A stretch of DNA of 64,000 bases from Eutreptiella sp. 'Long Island Sound 2002'. Lineage: Eukaryota; Euglenozoa; Euglenophyceae; Eutreptiales; Eutreptiaceae. The stretch lies in assembly GCA_964036045.1 (NCBI GenBank), contig OZ038382.1, forward strand, positions 132,484,442 through 132,548,441. The letters are read 5' to 3'. This document shows, piece by piece, positions 42,600 to 52,934 of the stretch. A program made the translations under genes and the position numbers. Position 1 is the stretch's first letter. The number at the start of each line of letters is the position of its first letter. The notes beneath the pieces were generated by a model. The model did no database searches. It worked only from the letters and a program-made list of their open reading frames with translations, and was not told the origin of the DNA.

Positions 42600-45500
42600 C
42601 TGCCACTGTTGTGAGGGGCGTCTGGTGTCAGGCGCCGTCCCTCCGCCGACAACCCATCCTCTGGGGCGGGCAGCCGGGGTACCGCGGCCCGTGTGTTCCG
42701 GGTGCGGTTGGTGTGGGCGTGGGGACCCAGCACCGGTTCCACTGCGTGGCTCTTGCGGGCCGGCGTTGCTCGCTGTGGGGGTGGCGGAAGGGCGTCCCCG
42801 GGGGGGGGTGCCTTCCACCGCTGTGAGGGGCGTCTGAGGTCAGGCGCTCTCCCTCCCCCGACTGCCCGCCCACTGGGCGGGCTGTTGGGGTCCGCCACCC
42901 ACGTGCTGTGGGCGCGGCTCTGTGGGTGTGGGGGCCCAACACTGTCCCCTTGGCCTGCATGCCCTGTGGGGCCTGCGTGCCACGGGGCTGATGGGGGGCC
43001 ATCCCCTGGGGGGGGTGGCCTGCCACCGTTGTGAGGGGCGTCTGGTGTCAGGCGCTGTCCCTCCCCCGGCCACCCGTCCTCTGGGGCGGGCAGCTGGGGT
43101 TCCGCGACCCGTGTGTCCCGGGTGCGGTCGGTGCGGGCGTGGGGACCCAGCACCGGCCCCGCAGCGTGCGCCCCTGCGGGCCGGCATTGCTCGCTGTGGG
43201 GGTGGCGGAAGGGCGTCCCCGGGGGGGGTGCCTGCCACCGTTGTGAGGGGCGTCTGAGATCAGGCGCTCCTCCTCCCCCGACTGCCCCCCCACTGGGCGG
43301 GCTGTTGGGGTCCGCCACCCACGTGCTGTGGGGGCGGGTGTGTGGTTGTGGGGGCCCAACACTGTCCCCTTGGCCTGCATGCCCTGTGGGGGCTGCGTGC
43401 CGCGGGGGTGGCTGGGGGCCGTCCCCGGGGGTGGTGGCCTGCCATCGTTGTGAGGGGCGTCTGGTGTCAGGCGCTGTCCCTCTGCCGGCCGCCCATTCTC
43501 TGGGGCGGGCGGCCGGGGTTCTGCGACCCGCGTGTCCCGGGTGTGGTCGGTGTGGGCGTGGGAACCCAGCACCGGCCCCACAGGGTGCGCCCTTGCGGGC
43601 CGGCGTTGCTCGCTGTGGGGACGGCGGAAGGGCGTCCCCGGGGGGGGTGCCTTCCACCATTGTGAGGGGTGTCTGGTGTCAGGCGCTGTCCCTCCCCCGG
43701 CCGCCCGTCCTCTGGAGCGCGCAGCCAGGGTTCCGCGACCCGTGCGTCCCGGGTGCAGTCGGTGCGGGCGTGGGGACCCAGCACCGGCCCCACAGCGTGC
43801 GCCCTCACTGGCCGGCGTTGCTCGCTGTGGGGCTGGCGGAAGGGTGTCCCGGGGGGGGGGTGCCTTCCACCATTGTGAGGGGCGACTGAGGTCAGGCGCT
43901 GTCCCTCCCCCGATCGCCCGCCCACTGGGCGGGCTGTGGGGGTCCGCCACCCACGTGCTGTGGGTGCGGGTGTGTGGGTGTGGGGGCCCAACACTGTCCC
44001 CTTGGCCTGCATGCCCTGTGGGGGCTGCGTGCCGCGGGGGTGGTGAGGGGGCCGTCCATGGGGCGGGTGGCCTGCCACCGTTGTGAGGGGCGTCTGGTGT
44101 CAGGCGCTGTCCCTCCCGCAGCGCCCGTCCTCTGGAGCGGGCAGCCAGGGTTCTGCGACCCGTGTATTCCGGCTGCGGTCGGTGCGGGCGTTGGGACCCA
44201 GCACCGGCCCCACAGCGTGCGCCCTTGCGGGCCGGCGTTGCTCGCTGTGGGGGTGGCGGAAGGGCGTCCCCGGGGGGGCGTTGCCTTCCACCATTGTGAG
44301 GGGCGTCTGAGGTCAGGCGCTGTCCCTCCCCCGACTGCCCGACCACTGGGCGGGCTGTTGGGGTCCGCCACCCACGTGCTTTGGCAGCGGGTGCGTGGTT
44401 GTGGGGGCCCAACACTGTCCCCTTGGCCGGCATGCCCTGTGGGGGCTGCGTGCCGCGGGGATCGTGGGGGGCCGTCCCCGGGGGGGGTGGCCTGCCACCG
44501 TTGTGAGGGGCGTCCGGTGTCAGGCGCTGTCCCTCCCCCGGCCGCCCGTCTTCTGGAGCGGGCAGCGAAGGTTCCGCGACCCGTGTGTCCCGGGTGCGGT
44601 CGGTGCGGGCGTGGGGACCCAGCACCGGCCCCACAGCGTGCGCCCTTGCGGCCCGGCGTTGCTTGCTGTGGGGGTGGCGGAAGGGCGTCCCCGGGGGGGG
44701 TGCCTTCCACCATTGTGAGGGGCGTCTGAGGTCAGGCGCTGTCCCTGCCTCGACTGCCCCCCCACTGGGCGCGCTGTCGGGGTCCGCCACCCACGTGCTG
44801 TGGGCGCGGGTGTGTGGGTGTGGGGGCCCAACACTGTCCCCTTGGTCTGCATGCCCTGTCGGGGCCGCGTGCCGCGGGGATGGTGGGGGGGCTGTCCCCG
44901 GGGGGGGGGTGGCCTGCCACCATTGTGAGGGGCGTCTGGTGTGAGGCGCTGTCCCTCCCCCGGCTGCCCGTCCTCTGGAGCGGGCAGCCAGGGTTCCGCG
45001 ACCCGTGTGTTCCGGGTGTGGTCGGTGCGGGCGTGGGGACCTAGCACCGGCCCCACAGCGTGCGCCCTTGCGGGCCGGCGTTGCTCGCTGTGGGGGTGGC
45101 GGAAGGGCGTCCCCGGGGGGGGGGTGCCTTCCACGATTCTGAGGGGCCTCTGAGGTCAGGCGCTGTCCCTCCCCCCACTGCCCGCCCACCGGGCGGGCTG
45201 TTGGGGTCCGCCACCCACGTGCCGTGGGCGCGGGTGTGTGGGTGTGGGAGCCCAACACTGTCCCCTTGGCCTGCATGGCCCGTGGGGGCCGTGTGCCGCA
45301 GGGGTGGTTGGGGGCCGTCCCCGGGGGGGGTGGCCTGCCACCGTTGTAAGGGGCGTCTGGTGTCAGGCGCTGTCCCTCCCCCGGCTGCCCGTCCTCTGGA
45401 GCGGGCAGCCAGGGTTTCGCGACCCGTGTGTCCCGGGTGCGGTCGGTGCGGGCGTGGGGACCCAGCACCGGCCCCACAGCGTGCGCCCTCACGGGCCGGT

Positions 45501-47740
45501 GTTGCTCGCTGTGGGGGTGGCGGAAGGGCGTCCCCGGGGAGGGTGCCTTCCACCATGGTGAGGGGCGTCTGAGGTCAGGCGCTGTCCCTCCCCCGACTGC
45601 CCGCCCACTGGGCGGGTTGTCGGGGTCCGCCACCCACGTGCTGTGGGCGCGGGTGGGTGGGTGTGGGGGACAAACACTCTCCCCTTGGCCTGCATGCCCT
45701 GTGGGGGCTGCGTGCCGCGGGGTCGGTGGGGGGCCGTCCCAGGGGGGCAGGCCTGCCACCGTTGTGAGGGGCGTCTGGTGTCAGGCGCTGTCCCTCCCCC
45801 GGCCGCCCGTCCTCTGGAGCGGGCAGCCAGGGTTCCGCGACCCGTGTGTCCTGGGTGCGGTTGGTGCGGGCGTGAAGACCCAGCAGCGGCCCCACAGCGT
45901 GCGCCTATGCGGACCGGCGTTGCTCGCTGTGGGGGTGGCGGAAGGGCGTCCCTGGTGGGGGTTTCTTCCACCATTGTGAGGGGCGTCTGAGGTGAGGCGC
46001 TGTCCCTCCCCCGACTGCCCCCCCACTCGGCGGGCTGTTGGGGTCCGCCACCCACGTGCTGTGGGCGCAGGTGTGTGGGTGTGGGTTTCAACACTGTCCC
46101 CTTGGCCTGCATGCCCTGTGGGGGCTGCGTGCTGCGGGGTCGGTGGGGGGCCGTCCCCTGGGGGGGGTGGCCTGCCACCATTGTGAGGGGCGTCTGGTGT
46201 GAGGCGCTGTCCCTCCCCCGGCTGCCCGTCCTCTGGAGCGGGCAGCCAGGGTTCCGCGACCCGTGTGTTCCGGGTGTGGTCGGTGCGGGCGTGGGGACCT
46301 AGCACCGGCCCCACAGCGTGCGCCCTTGCGGGCCGGCGTTGCTCGCTGTGGGGGTGGCGGAAGGGCGTCCCCGGGGGGGGGGTGCCTTCCACGATTGTGA
46401 GGGGCCTCTGAGGTCAGGCGCTGTCCCTCCCCCCACTGCCCGCCCACCGGGCGGGCTGTTGGGGTCCGCCACCCACGTGCCGTTGGCGCGGGTGTGTGGG
46501 TGTGGGAGCCCAACACTGTCCCCTTGGCCTGCATGGCCCGTGGGGGCCGTGTGCCGCAGGGGTGGTTGGGGGCCGTCCCCGGGGGGGGTGGCCTGCAACC
46601 GTTGTAAGGGGCGTCTGGTGTCAGGCGCTGTCCCTCCCCCGGCTGCCCGTCCTCTGGAGCGGGCAGCCAGGTTTTCGCGACCCGTGTGTCCCGGGTGCGG
46701 TCGGTGCGGGCGTGGGGACCCAGCACCGGCCCCACAGCGTGCGCCCTCACGGGCCGGTGTTGCTCGCTGTGGGGGTGGCGGAAGGGCGTCCCCGGGGAGG
46801 GTGCCTTCCACCATGGTGAGGGGCGTCTGAGGTCAGGCGCTGTCCCTCCCCCGACTGCCCGCCCACTGAACGGGTTGTCGGGGTCCGCCACCCACGTGCT
46901 GTGGGCGCGGGTGGGTGGGTGTGGGGGCCAAACACTGTCCCCTTGGCCTGCATGCCCTGTGGGGGCTGCGTGCCGCGGGGTCGGTGGGGGGCCGTCCCAG
47001 GGGGGGTGGCCTGCCACCGTTGTGAGGGGCGTCTGGTGTCAGGCGCTGTCCCTCCCCTGGCCGCCCGTCCTCTGGAGCGGGCATCCGGGGTTCCGCGACC
47101 CGTGTGTCCTTGGTGCGGTCGCCGCGGGCGTGGGCACCCAGCACCGGCCCCACAGCGTGCGCCCTTGCGGGCCGGCGTTGCTCGCTGTGGGGTGGCAGAA
47201 GAGCGTCCCCGTGGGGGGGTGCCTTCCACCATTGTGAGGGGCGTCTGAGGTCAGGCGCTGTCCCTCCCCCGACTGCTGGCCCACTGGGCGGGCTGTTGGG
47301 GTCCGCCACCCACGTGCTGTGGGCACGGGTGTGTGGGTGTCGGGGCCCAACACTGTCCCCTTGGCCTGCATGCCCTGTGGGGGCTGCGTGCCGCGGGGGT
47401 GGTGGGGGGCGGTCCCCGGGGGGGGTGGCCTGCCACCGTTGCGAGGGGCGTCTGGTGTCAGGCGCCGTCCCTCCCCTGGCCGCCCTTCCTCTGGAGCGGG
47501 CAGCCGGGGCTCCGCGACCCGTGTGTCCCGAGTGCGGTCGGTGCGGGCGTGGGGACCCAGCTCCGGGCCCACAGCATGCGCCCTTGCGGGCCGGCGTTGC
47601 TCGCTGTGGGGGTGGCAGAAGGGCGTCCCCAGGGGGGGTGCCTTCCGCCGTTGTGAGGGGCGTCTATGGTCAGGCGCTCCCCCTCCCCCGACTGCCCGTC
47701 TTCTGGGCGTGCTGTTGGGGTCCGTCACCCACATGCCGTG
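42600..47740. repeat. Higher-order GC-rich satellite (~210-bp monomers in ~420-bp dimers)
   Basis: Monomers begin at GAGGGGCGTCTG. Type A continues GTGTCAGGCGCTGTCC and carries CTCTGGAGCGGGCAGCC; type B continues AGGTCAGGCGCTGTCC and carries CACTGGGCGGGCTGTTG. They alternate, giving a dimer of about 420 bp (A starts near 42,617, 43,037, 43,456) repeated about 12 times. A block of about 850 bp from 44,929 is repeated nearly exactly 1,258 bp further on (46,187), including private variants such as GACCTAGCACCGG, so a three-dimer unit was recently duplicated. Long open frames (up to 903 codons) come from the composition. Confidence 0.92.
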
Positions 47741-47763
47741 GGCGCGGGTGTGTGAATGTGGGG

Positions 47764-48262
47764 TCCTAATGACCCTCCTGTGATGAAGACAAGAGAACAC
47801 AGCGCTGCTAAGCAACTGTGGCCTAACAGGGACACCACGACACGTTTCCCTGCTAGGGCTTGGAGGGGAAGGGCGCACAGGTGGCGTGCACAGCGTGGAT
47901 GTCGATGGAGTCGAACTGCCCTCGCCACTCCTGGCTGAGGCGCAGTCAATTGATTGTGTGATCAGCGCCGTATATTTTAGCACGGCTCAAGGGACTGCAA
48001 CAGTTCACCCTGACCCTCTCACGTGTACAACAGAGGCCAATGGACTGGGTTCAAGACGGAGGAACCAAGACACACTCCACGTATTATACGCTTCTTAGTG
48101 TGCCCTACAATACACTGTTCCTGAACCCAGTTGCAAGCAAGCAAGCTTAAGGGTTTCGCCCGTTCCCTTATGGAACGTAGGGCGAAGCCCTGGGTAACCT
48201 GGCAAGGGTTCATACCGCGTGCACAGCGCGTGGCCTACTGTCAAATCCCTTTAATGCATCGT
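47764..48262 (+). repeat. Fragment homologous to the Ty3 3' region, inverted relative to it
   Basis: The plus strand here matches the minus strand of about 730-230 (CTAATGACCCTCCTGTGA; AGCGCTGCTAAGCAACTGTG; GATGTCGATGGAGT; CTTTAATGC). It lies at the right end of the GC-rich insertion and directly abuts the satellite, so the satellite grew next to, or was carried with, an LTR-like piece. Confidence 0.78.
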
Positions 48263-48318
48263 GTGCACGCATGCAGGGAAGGGAGGCGAGATCTATACCA
48301 CTGTGACCTGGGACTGTA

Positions 48319-48522
48319 GAATTGCGAAGTTCAAACTTTGCAAGATTTAAGGAAGAATTAATAGCTTATTGTAATAACTTGATTCAAGGAACTAAGGTGG
48401 TTTCCTTGTTCAAGCAAGCCGCAAAACTCACCGGTGGCGCCAAGTTACCTCCCCGGGACATTCGTTGCCCCCACAGTGCAATGTGGCAAAATCTGCCCAG
48501 AACAGGCGAACTCCTCTACCAT
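48319..48522 (+). pseudogene. Coding fragment between two insertions (right part)
   Basis: It continues the frame of 41,587-41,680 after the TSD and reaches ...RTGELLYH, where the hAT element begins (TSD TCTACCAT at 48,515-48,522). A 45-bp stretch around CACCGGTGGCGCCAAGTTACC (48,432) recurs at 53,044 beyond the hAT element. Confidence 0.45.
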
Positions 48523-49060
48523 TAAGGTTCGCAATCGGTTTTACTAATTAATGGGATAATCGGATTGATTAAATTAATTGGTTCTAATGTGACAAATAAT
48601 CGGTAAAACTGATTATTTTGAAAACTGGTATAAACCAATTAATCGGACAAGTTGTGTATGAAACAGAAATATTTCGTTGATACACCACGAAATGTTTCTT
48701 ATCAAAAACCAGAGGATTTTGCAAAATGACAGGCAAGTTGGGATAAAAGTCAAAGGTGTAGCATGTCTTTAACCTTCATTTTCATGTTTACTATCCCTTA
48801 CGTAAAAGTTCACGGCTTTTCGGCAATAATTGCATTTTGTAGAGACAACAATTAAGGTTCGGAATTGGTTTCAAAAAAAAAATCTGTTTTTTCCGATCGT
48901 TTTTCAAAAAATAACCGATTGTTCCGATTAGTGCCCCTTCAAATAATCAGTTTTTTCCGATCGTTTTGCAAAAAATAACCGATTGTTCTGATTATTGCCC
49001 CTTCAAATAATCAGTTTTTTCTGATTGTTGCCATCAAAAAAATCGATTTTGAAACAATTA
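48523..49060 (+). repeat. hAT left terminal and subterminal repeats
   Basis: The TIR at 48,523 and a second TIR-like copy at 48,853 (TAAGGTTCGGAATTGG) start two stretches with many AATCGG, CCGATT and CCGATC motifs, several in a repeat of about 70 bp (ATCAGTTTTTTCCGATCGTT). Confidence 0.7.
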
Positions 49061-49209
49061 TGCTGGTTTTTTTTTTTGCCTTCTTGTTCACACCCAGAGG
49101 TACCCATCTGCCTGCTTGCATGGGGTATTTCCCACAGTGTGCTTTTTTTCATTTTTGGATCTTCCATTTTCCAACAAAATTTTTATTGCAAAATAAAAAT
49201 TCACTAGGA

Positions 49210-49325
49210 TTTTCTGTGATGATGTCATGTTTGCTTATCATGATGCCATCATTGAGGACGTCACCACGATGACGTCATCACGGTATCACTGATGACGTCA
49301 CCACGATGACGTCATCACGGTACCA
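49210..49325 (+). promoter_or_regulatory. Cluster of TGACGTCA (CRE/bZIP-type) sites
   Basis: Four copies of (T)GACGTCA lie in about 70 bp as a 37-bp tandem duplication (GACGTCACCACGATGACGTC), some 200-300 bp ahead of the transposase start. Such palindromes bind bZIP factors in plants and animals. A role as enhancer of the transposase is inference. Confidence 0.45.
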
Positions 49326-49522
49326 TAATTCCAAACAGTTTACATCTACTCAGTCGTCAGGGCCAAGCCATCAGAGCCATGCTGGCTTCCACACTCCGTG
49401 GCTTGCCAAACTCACCTATTGGTGGCAGGCCACCAGGGGAGGCACAGTCTGACTTTCTAGACACCCAGTCAGGCTGCACTACTTGTTGTACTACTTATTT
49501 TTGTCTCCTTGCAGGCGAAATC

Positions 49523-52186
49523 ATGGGAAACCATGGTGTGAAACCAAAGCCAAAGGCACCTGCAACCAGACTGCCAGCCAAAGAAAAATCGGGGCGACCT
49601 CTCTGCACTCCACAACACATTGCAGACCCTGCGGGCCTGTGTGATACCTACGATGTTGAAGATATTATTGCAGAACGCATGGCAAGGAACGACAAAGGCA
49701 ACAGTGAAAAGCACTGGCTGGTCCACTGGAAGACTTTTCCTGCCTCCGCCAAAACATGGGAGCTGCTTGAGAATCTGAGTGGCTGTCAGGCCTTCATCGC
49801 GCGGTCCAACGACGACCGTGAAGCAAATGAACGGGCTGACCTCCAGAAGCAAAAGAGAACAAGAGATGCACAGGAAGAAGAGCGCCAGAAGAAGCAAAAA
49901 TCAGAGTCTGGGACTGCCTTATTAGATTCTGCCACGTCGGCACCACTGCAGGCTCAAACAGGTTTGCGAACTTCGGTTGTCTGGACAGCTTTCACAGAAG
50001 ACGGTGAGGACCCAGGGTTTGCCAGATGTGTCCTGCACAGAGGAAATGGAGTCAGCGGCATTCAAATCAAACACTGCAGTGGCACTACGAATTTGCGTGC
50101 ACATCTGATGGCACACCACAAGGAGTGGTTCATTCAGGAGACGGGAAAAAAGTGTGACATGCAGGACAAATTGGTGGCAAATGGCACTGATGCTATCGAA
50201 TTACGAACGACACCAAAGCGGACTGCGCAGAAGATACATCTGTCAATAGAAAACTGAGCTACTGGCTGGGTCGCCTGAAACGTGCACCACACTTGGTCAC
50301 TGACGAAGAGTTCAAGGATTTTTGTGATGAAATTTCATGCAGCAAGTATCAGCCCTGTTCTGAGAAGGAGGTACTGAATCACACCTTGGAGATGGTTGCA
50401 GCTGGCAGGGTCAACAATCGCAGGATCATCAGACAGTTGAAGGAGCAGAAAGTGAAGCCGAGCATGGCCTCTGACATTTGGAGTCACAGCGATGTATCAG
50501 GCTGCAAATGCTACAGCACCCCTGCATTCCCGAGGACCCCCAACCCCAAGCGCGGGGAGCAAAAAATGAGAAGTGGTCCCCTTCAAAGGGAAACAGATGC
50601 AGCCACTTCTGATTTTGTTCCCCTATGAAGGGGTCCACTTCTGATTTTTTGCTTCCTGCCATTGGCGTTGGTGATCCCCGAGAATCCAGGGACGACGTAG
50701 CATTTCTGGCCTTATTTGGGCCCCGGAGAAGGCAGGGGTGAGGCGGCCACCCCTGCCTTCTCGGGGTCCCAAAAGAGGTCAAAAATGCTACGTCACCCGT
50801 GCATTCTTTGGATACCCAAAACAGGGGAAGGAAATCAAAAGTGGCTACCTTTTTATACTACATTGTCGAAGACTGGGAGGACCTGCACGCCATGCTCATT
50901 GGCTGTACAGGTTTCACTGGTGAACGGCATACTGGCGAAAAAGTTTGAAAGCAAACCATGGAGGATCTTCTTACTGTTGGACTGACCTTTGAGGACATTC
51001 ACGCCAAAGTTTCCGATCAAGGAAGTAATATTAAAAAGGCCTGGGGTGGATTGCCGGGTGGTTACTGCGTCGGTCACACCATCAAACTGGCAGTGAAGGA
51101 ATACCTGCAAAGTGAAGGATTTTCTGACGTCGTGCAGAACGCCAAAGGGATGACGACATATTTTCATAGATCGGGGAACCGTCTTGACCGGCTGGCGGAC
51201 TTACAGAGACGGTTTGACATGCCTCAAAGGAAGCCACCACAAACAGGCAAGTCTGTTCAATGGCACTACACACATGACTCCATGAATTGGTTCCGGGAGC
51301 AGAAAGTGATTGTTCAGAACTATGATATCAACTATGGTGCTGAAGCGCGACATGAAGATGGACCCTATGCTGACGGTCACATGGACTATAATGATTGGAA
51401 CGTGAATGAGCACTCTGTGGCAGTACTTTATCCAGCAGCCACAGTGGTGAATGACAATGAAGGTACTCAGTATGTGACAGCATCGCTTGTATTACCCAGT
51501 GTGTACATGCTCATCCACAAGGTTCGCAAAGGTGAGATAGTGTGCAACTGGGACGAGTCAGTTGTTCAACCACAACAAACTACAGCAGAGGTCAGAGCAG
51601 CACGTGCAAACGTGCAAACAGCTTCGGAGGATCGCTTCATTAAGGCTCTGCCAGACCATGTCTTTCAACAATATAGTATTGCCACACTTCTTGATCCTCG
51701 ATTGAAGTCCTTCAGGTTTCTTTCACAGGGACAGAGGGACACTGCTGTTGAAACCTTCAGGGCGCAATGGACACAGAAGTGGCAGCCTCAGCATGCTGAG
51801 CGCCCTCAACCAAAACCTGCAGCACAAAGGAAGACAGGACTGTTAGCTCTTCCTCAGGATGAATTCGAAGAGGCAGCAGGTCCACGTGTTCATGTTCCAG
51901 ATTTGCAGCCTGACGACGAAGTGTCAGCATATATGGCAGTGCCAGTAGAAATCATGCAGACGAATGTCATAGAATTGTGGGGTTGACACCGAACTGTTTT
52001 TCCCAACCTGAGTAGGATGGCGCGACAGTACCTTGCGACGCCTGCCACTTCTGCTGGAGTAGAACGGCTCTTCAGCGCAGCCAGTTTGACGTTCGGTGAT
52101 CTCGGGCACGCTATGAAAGAGGAAACGCTCGGCTGCAGGTTGCTCGCCGCATACAACCACACGCACGCTTTGTATTGTTATCCTTA
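49523..52186 (+). pseudogene. hAT transposase with N-terminal chromodomain
   Basis: ATG 49,523 follows a 3' splice-like CCTTGCAG. A chromodomain lies at about residues 40-100: TYDVEDII, WLVHWKTFPASAKTWELLENL, with the aromatic cage Y, W, F all present. A BED-like finger follows (49,975-50,120: SVVWTAF ... RCVL ... NLRAHLMAHH), with one cysteine lost. Then come KPSMASDIWS, FTGERHTGEK, KVSDQGSNIKKAW and CVGHTIKLAVKEYL of the hAT catalytic region, DPRLKSF, and the dimerisation domain RQYLATPATSAGVERLFSAA. Lesions: frameshift near 50,255, a foldback insertion at about 50,500-50,850, TGA 50,946, TGA 51,984. Chromodomain fusion to hAT is unusual. The protein binds and cuts the element ends. Confidence 0.85.
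50500..50850 (+). mobile_element. Foldback (hairpin) insertion in the hAT gene
   Basis: Two nested palindromes interrupt the transposase frame. One is AGAAGTGGTCCCCTTCA (50,569) with TGAAGGGGTCCACTTCT (50,626). The other has arms at 50,682-50,740 and 50,748-50,806 around GAAGGCAGGGGTG and GACGTAGCATTT. The arm AAATGCTAC...CACCC...TGCATTC also occurs at about 50,505 in direct orientation to the right arm. It is MITE-like; exact ends and TSD not resolved. Confidence 0.6.
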
Positions 52187-52370
52187 AGCGTGCCTATTTG
52201 TTCTTCAGATTCTGATCATTACAATCACCAATTTTCCCAACCTGAGTAGAAAGGCGCGACAGTACCTAGCGACGCCTGCCACTTCTGCTGGAGTGGAACG
52301 GCTCCTCAGTGCTGCTGCTTTGGCGTTCGGTGATCTCGTTGTTGTTCAGATTCTGATCATTGTAATCAGG
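51999..52370 (+). repeat. Tandem partial duplication of the hAT dimerisation segment
   Basis: TTTTCCCAACCTGAGTAG to GTTCGGTGATCTCG at about 51,999-52,104 recurs at about 52,231-52,340, diverged at roughly a tenth of positions. TTCAGATTCTGATCATT follows at 52,204 and again at 52,347. Confidence 0.8.
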
Positions 52371-52699
52371 ATAATCACGCATCTGGTTCAGGTTCGCGAT
52401 GGCGGTTGTACGCGCTGTTTCATGCTGCAACCATCGTCCATGTAACAGTCCTGGTGTCGCACCACACCGGCACTGCTCAGAAGCTGACTTTCAGACTCGT
52501 TTTTGCAACCTGTTTTTTTGCATTTTGCCTGGTGCTCATAACCCCGGTGCCTTTAAAAAGAAAAACCACAGTGGTGTGCATCATACGTTTTCGCTTCTTC
52601 TGGAGTTCAGCGACAGTTTGCCATTTTTTGTTCCCTGCTGATTGCACTGGCGGCTCAACTGTTGTGTGCCGCTGCGCGCCGAAAAAATCGATTCAATTT

Positions 52700-52926
52700 C
52701 AATGCAGGTAGCAAAACAATCGGTAGGGTGCAATCAGTTTGTTTGGCTTGCTAATCAATGCCGATTAATCGACGAATCGGTCAATTGGCCGAATCGGTTC
52801 TGAACCTTAAAAACAATCAAAAATGACCGATTATTTTCATGTCATATAATCGGAATAATTGGTTATTTTTATAGAAAAAATTAGAAACCATCGGTTTTTT
52901 TTGCATGAAAGCAATTCCGAACCTTA
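52700..52926 (-). repeat. hAT right terminal and subterminal repeats
   Basis: AATCGG and CCGATT motifs are dense up to the right TIR ending at 52,926, with an inner TIR-like copy ending at 52,809 (GAACCTTA). Confidence 0.7.
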
Positions 52927-52934
52927 CCTGCCAT

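Larger units (their letters stand above)
41681..48318. mobile_element. 6.6-kb GC-rich satellite-bearing insertion with 13-bp TSD
   Basis: It is flanked by the exact direct repeat GAATTGCGAAGTT, and the reading frame on the two sides joins across it. The left end has a simple repeat (TTTGAGG)n, which on the minus strand is a CCTCAAA-type tail as seen at the 3' end of target-primed retroelements. The interior is 0.9 kb of GC-rich unique sequence, about 5 kb of satellite (42,600-47,740) and a 0.5-kb piece homologous to the Ty3 3' region (47,764-48,262). No transposase or RT is present. TSD length fits non-LTR insertion, not an LTR element. Orientation and mover are unknown. Confidence 0.65.
48523..52926 (+). 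mobile_element. hAT-type DNA transposon, 4.4 kb
   Basis: The left end starts TAAGGTTCGCAATCGG and the right end, read inward, TAAGGTTCGGAATTGC. The flanking 8-mers TCTACCAT (48,515-48,522) and CCTGCCAT (52,927-52,934) match at 6 of 8 positions, both mismatches being transitions, as expected for an old 8-bp hAT target-site duplication. Further TIR-like copies lie inside at 48,853 and, inverted, ending at 52,809. Both ends are dense in AATCGG/CCGATT motifs, typical of transposase-binding subterminal repeats. The transposase gene occupies the middle. Confidence 0.8.

Noticed and set aside
43048-45759. 903-codon open frame (minus) in the GC-rich satellite
   Set aside because: It translates the 420-bp dimer again and again, with competing frames on both strands; no start context or domain.
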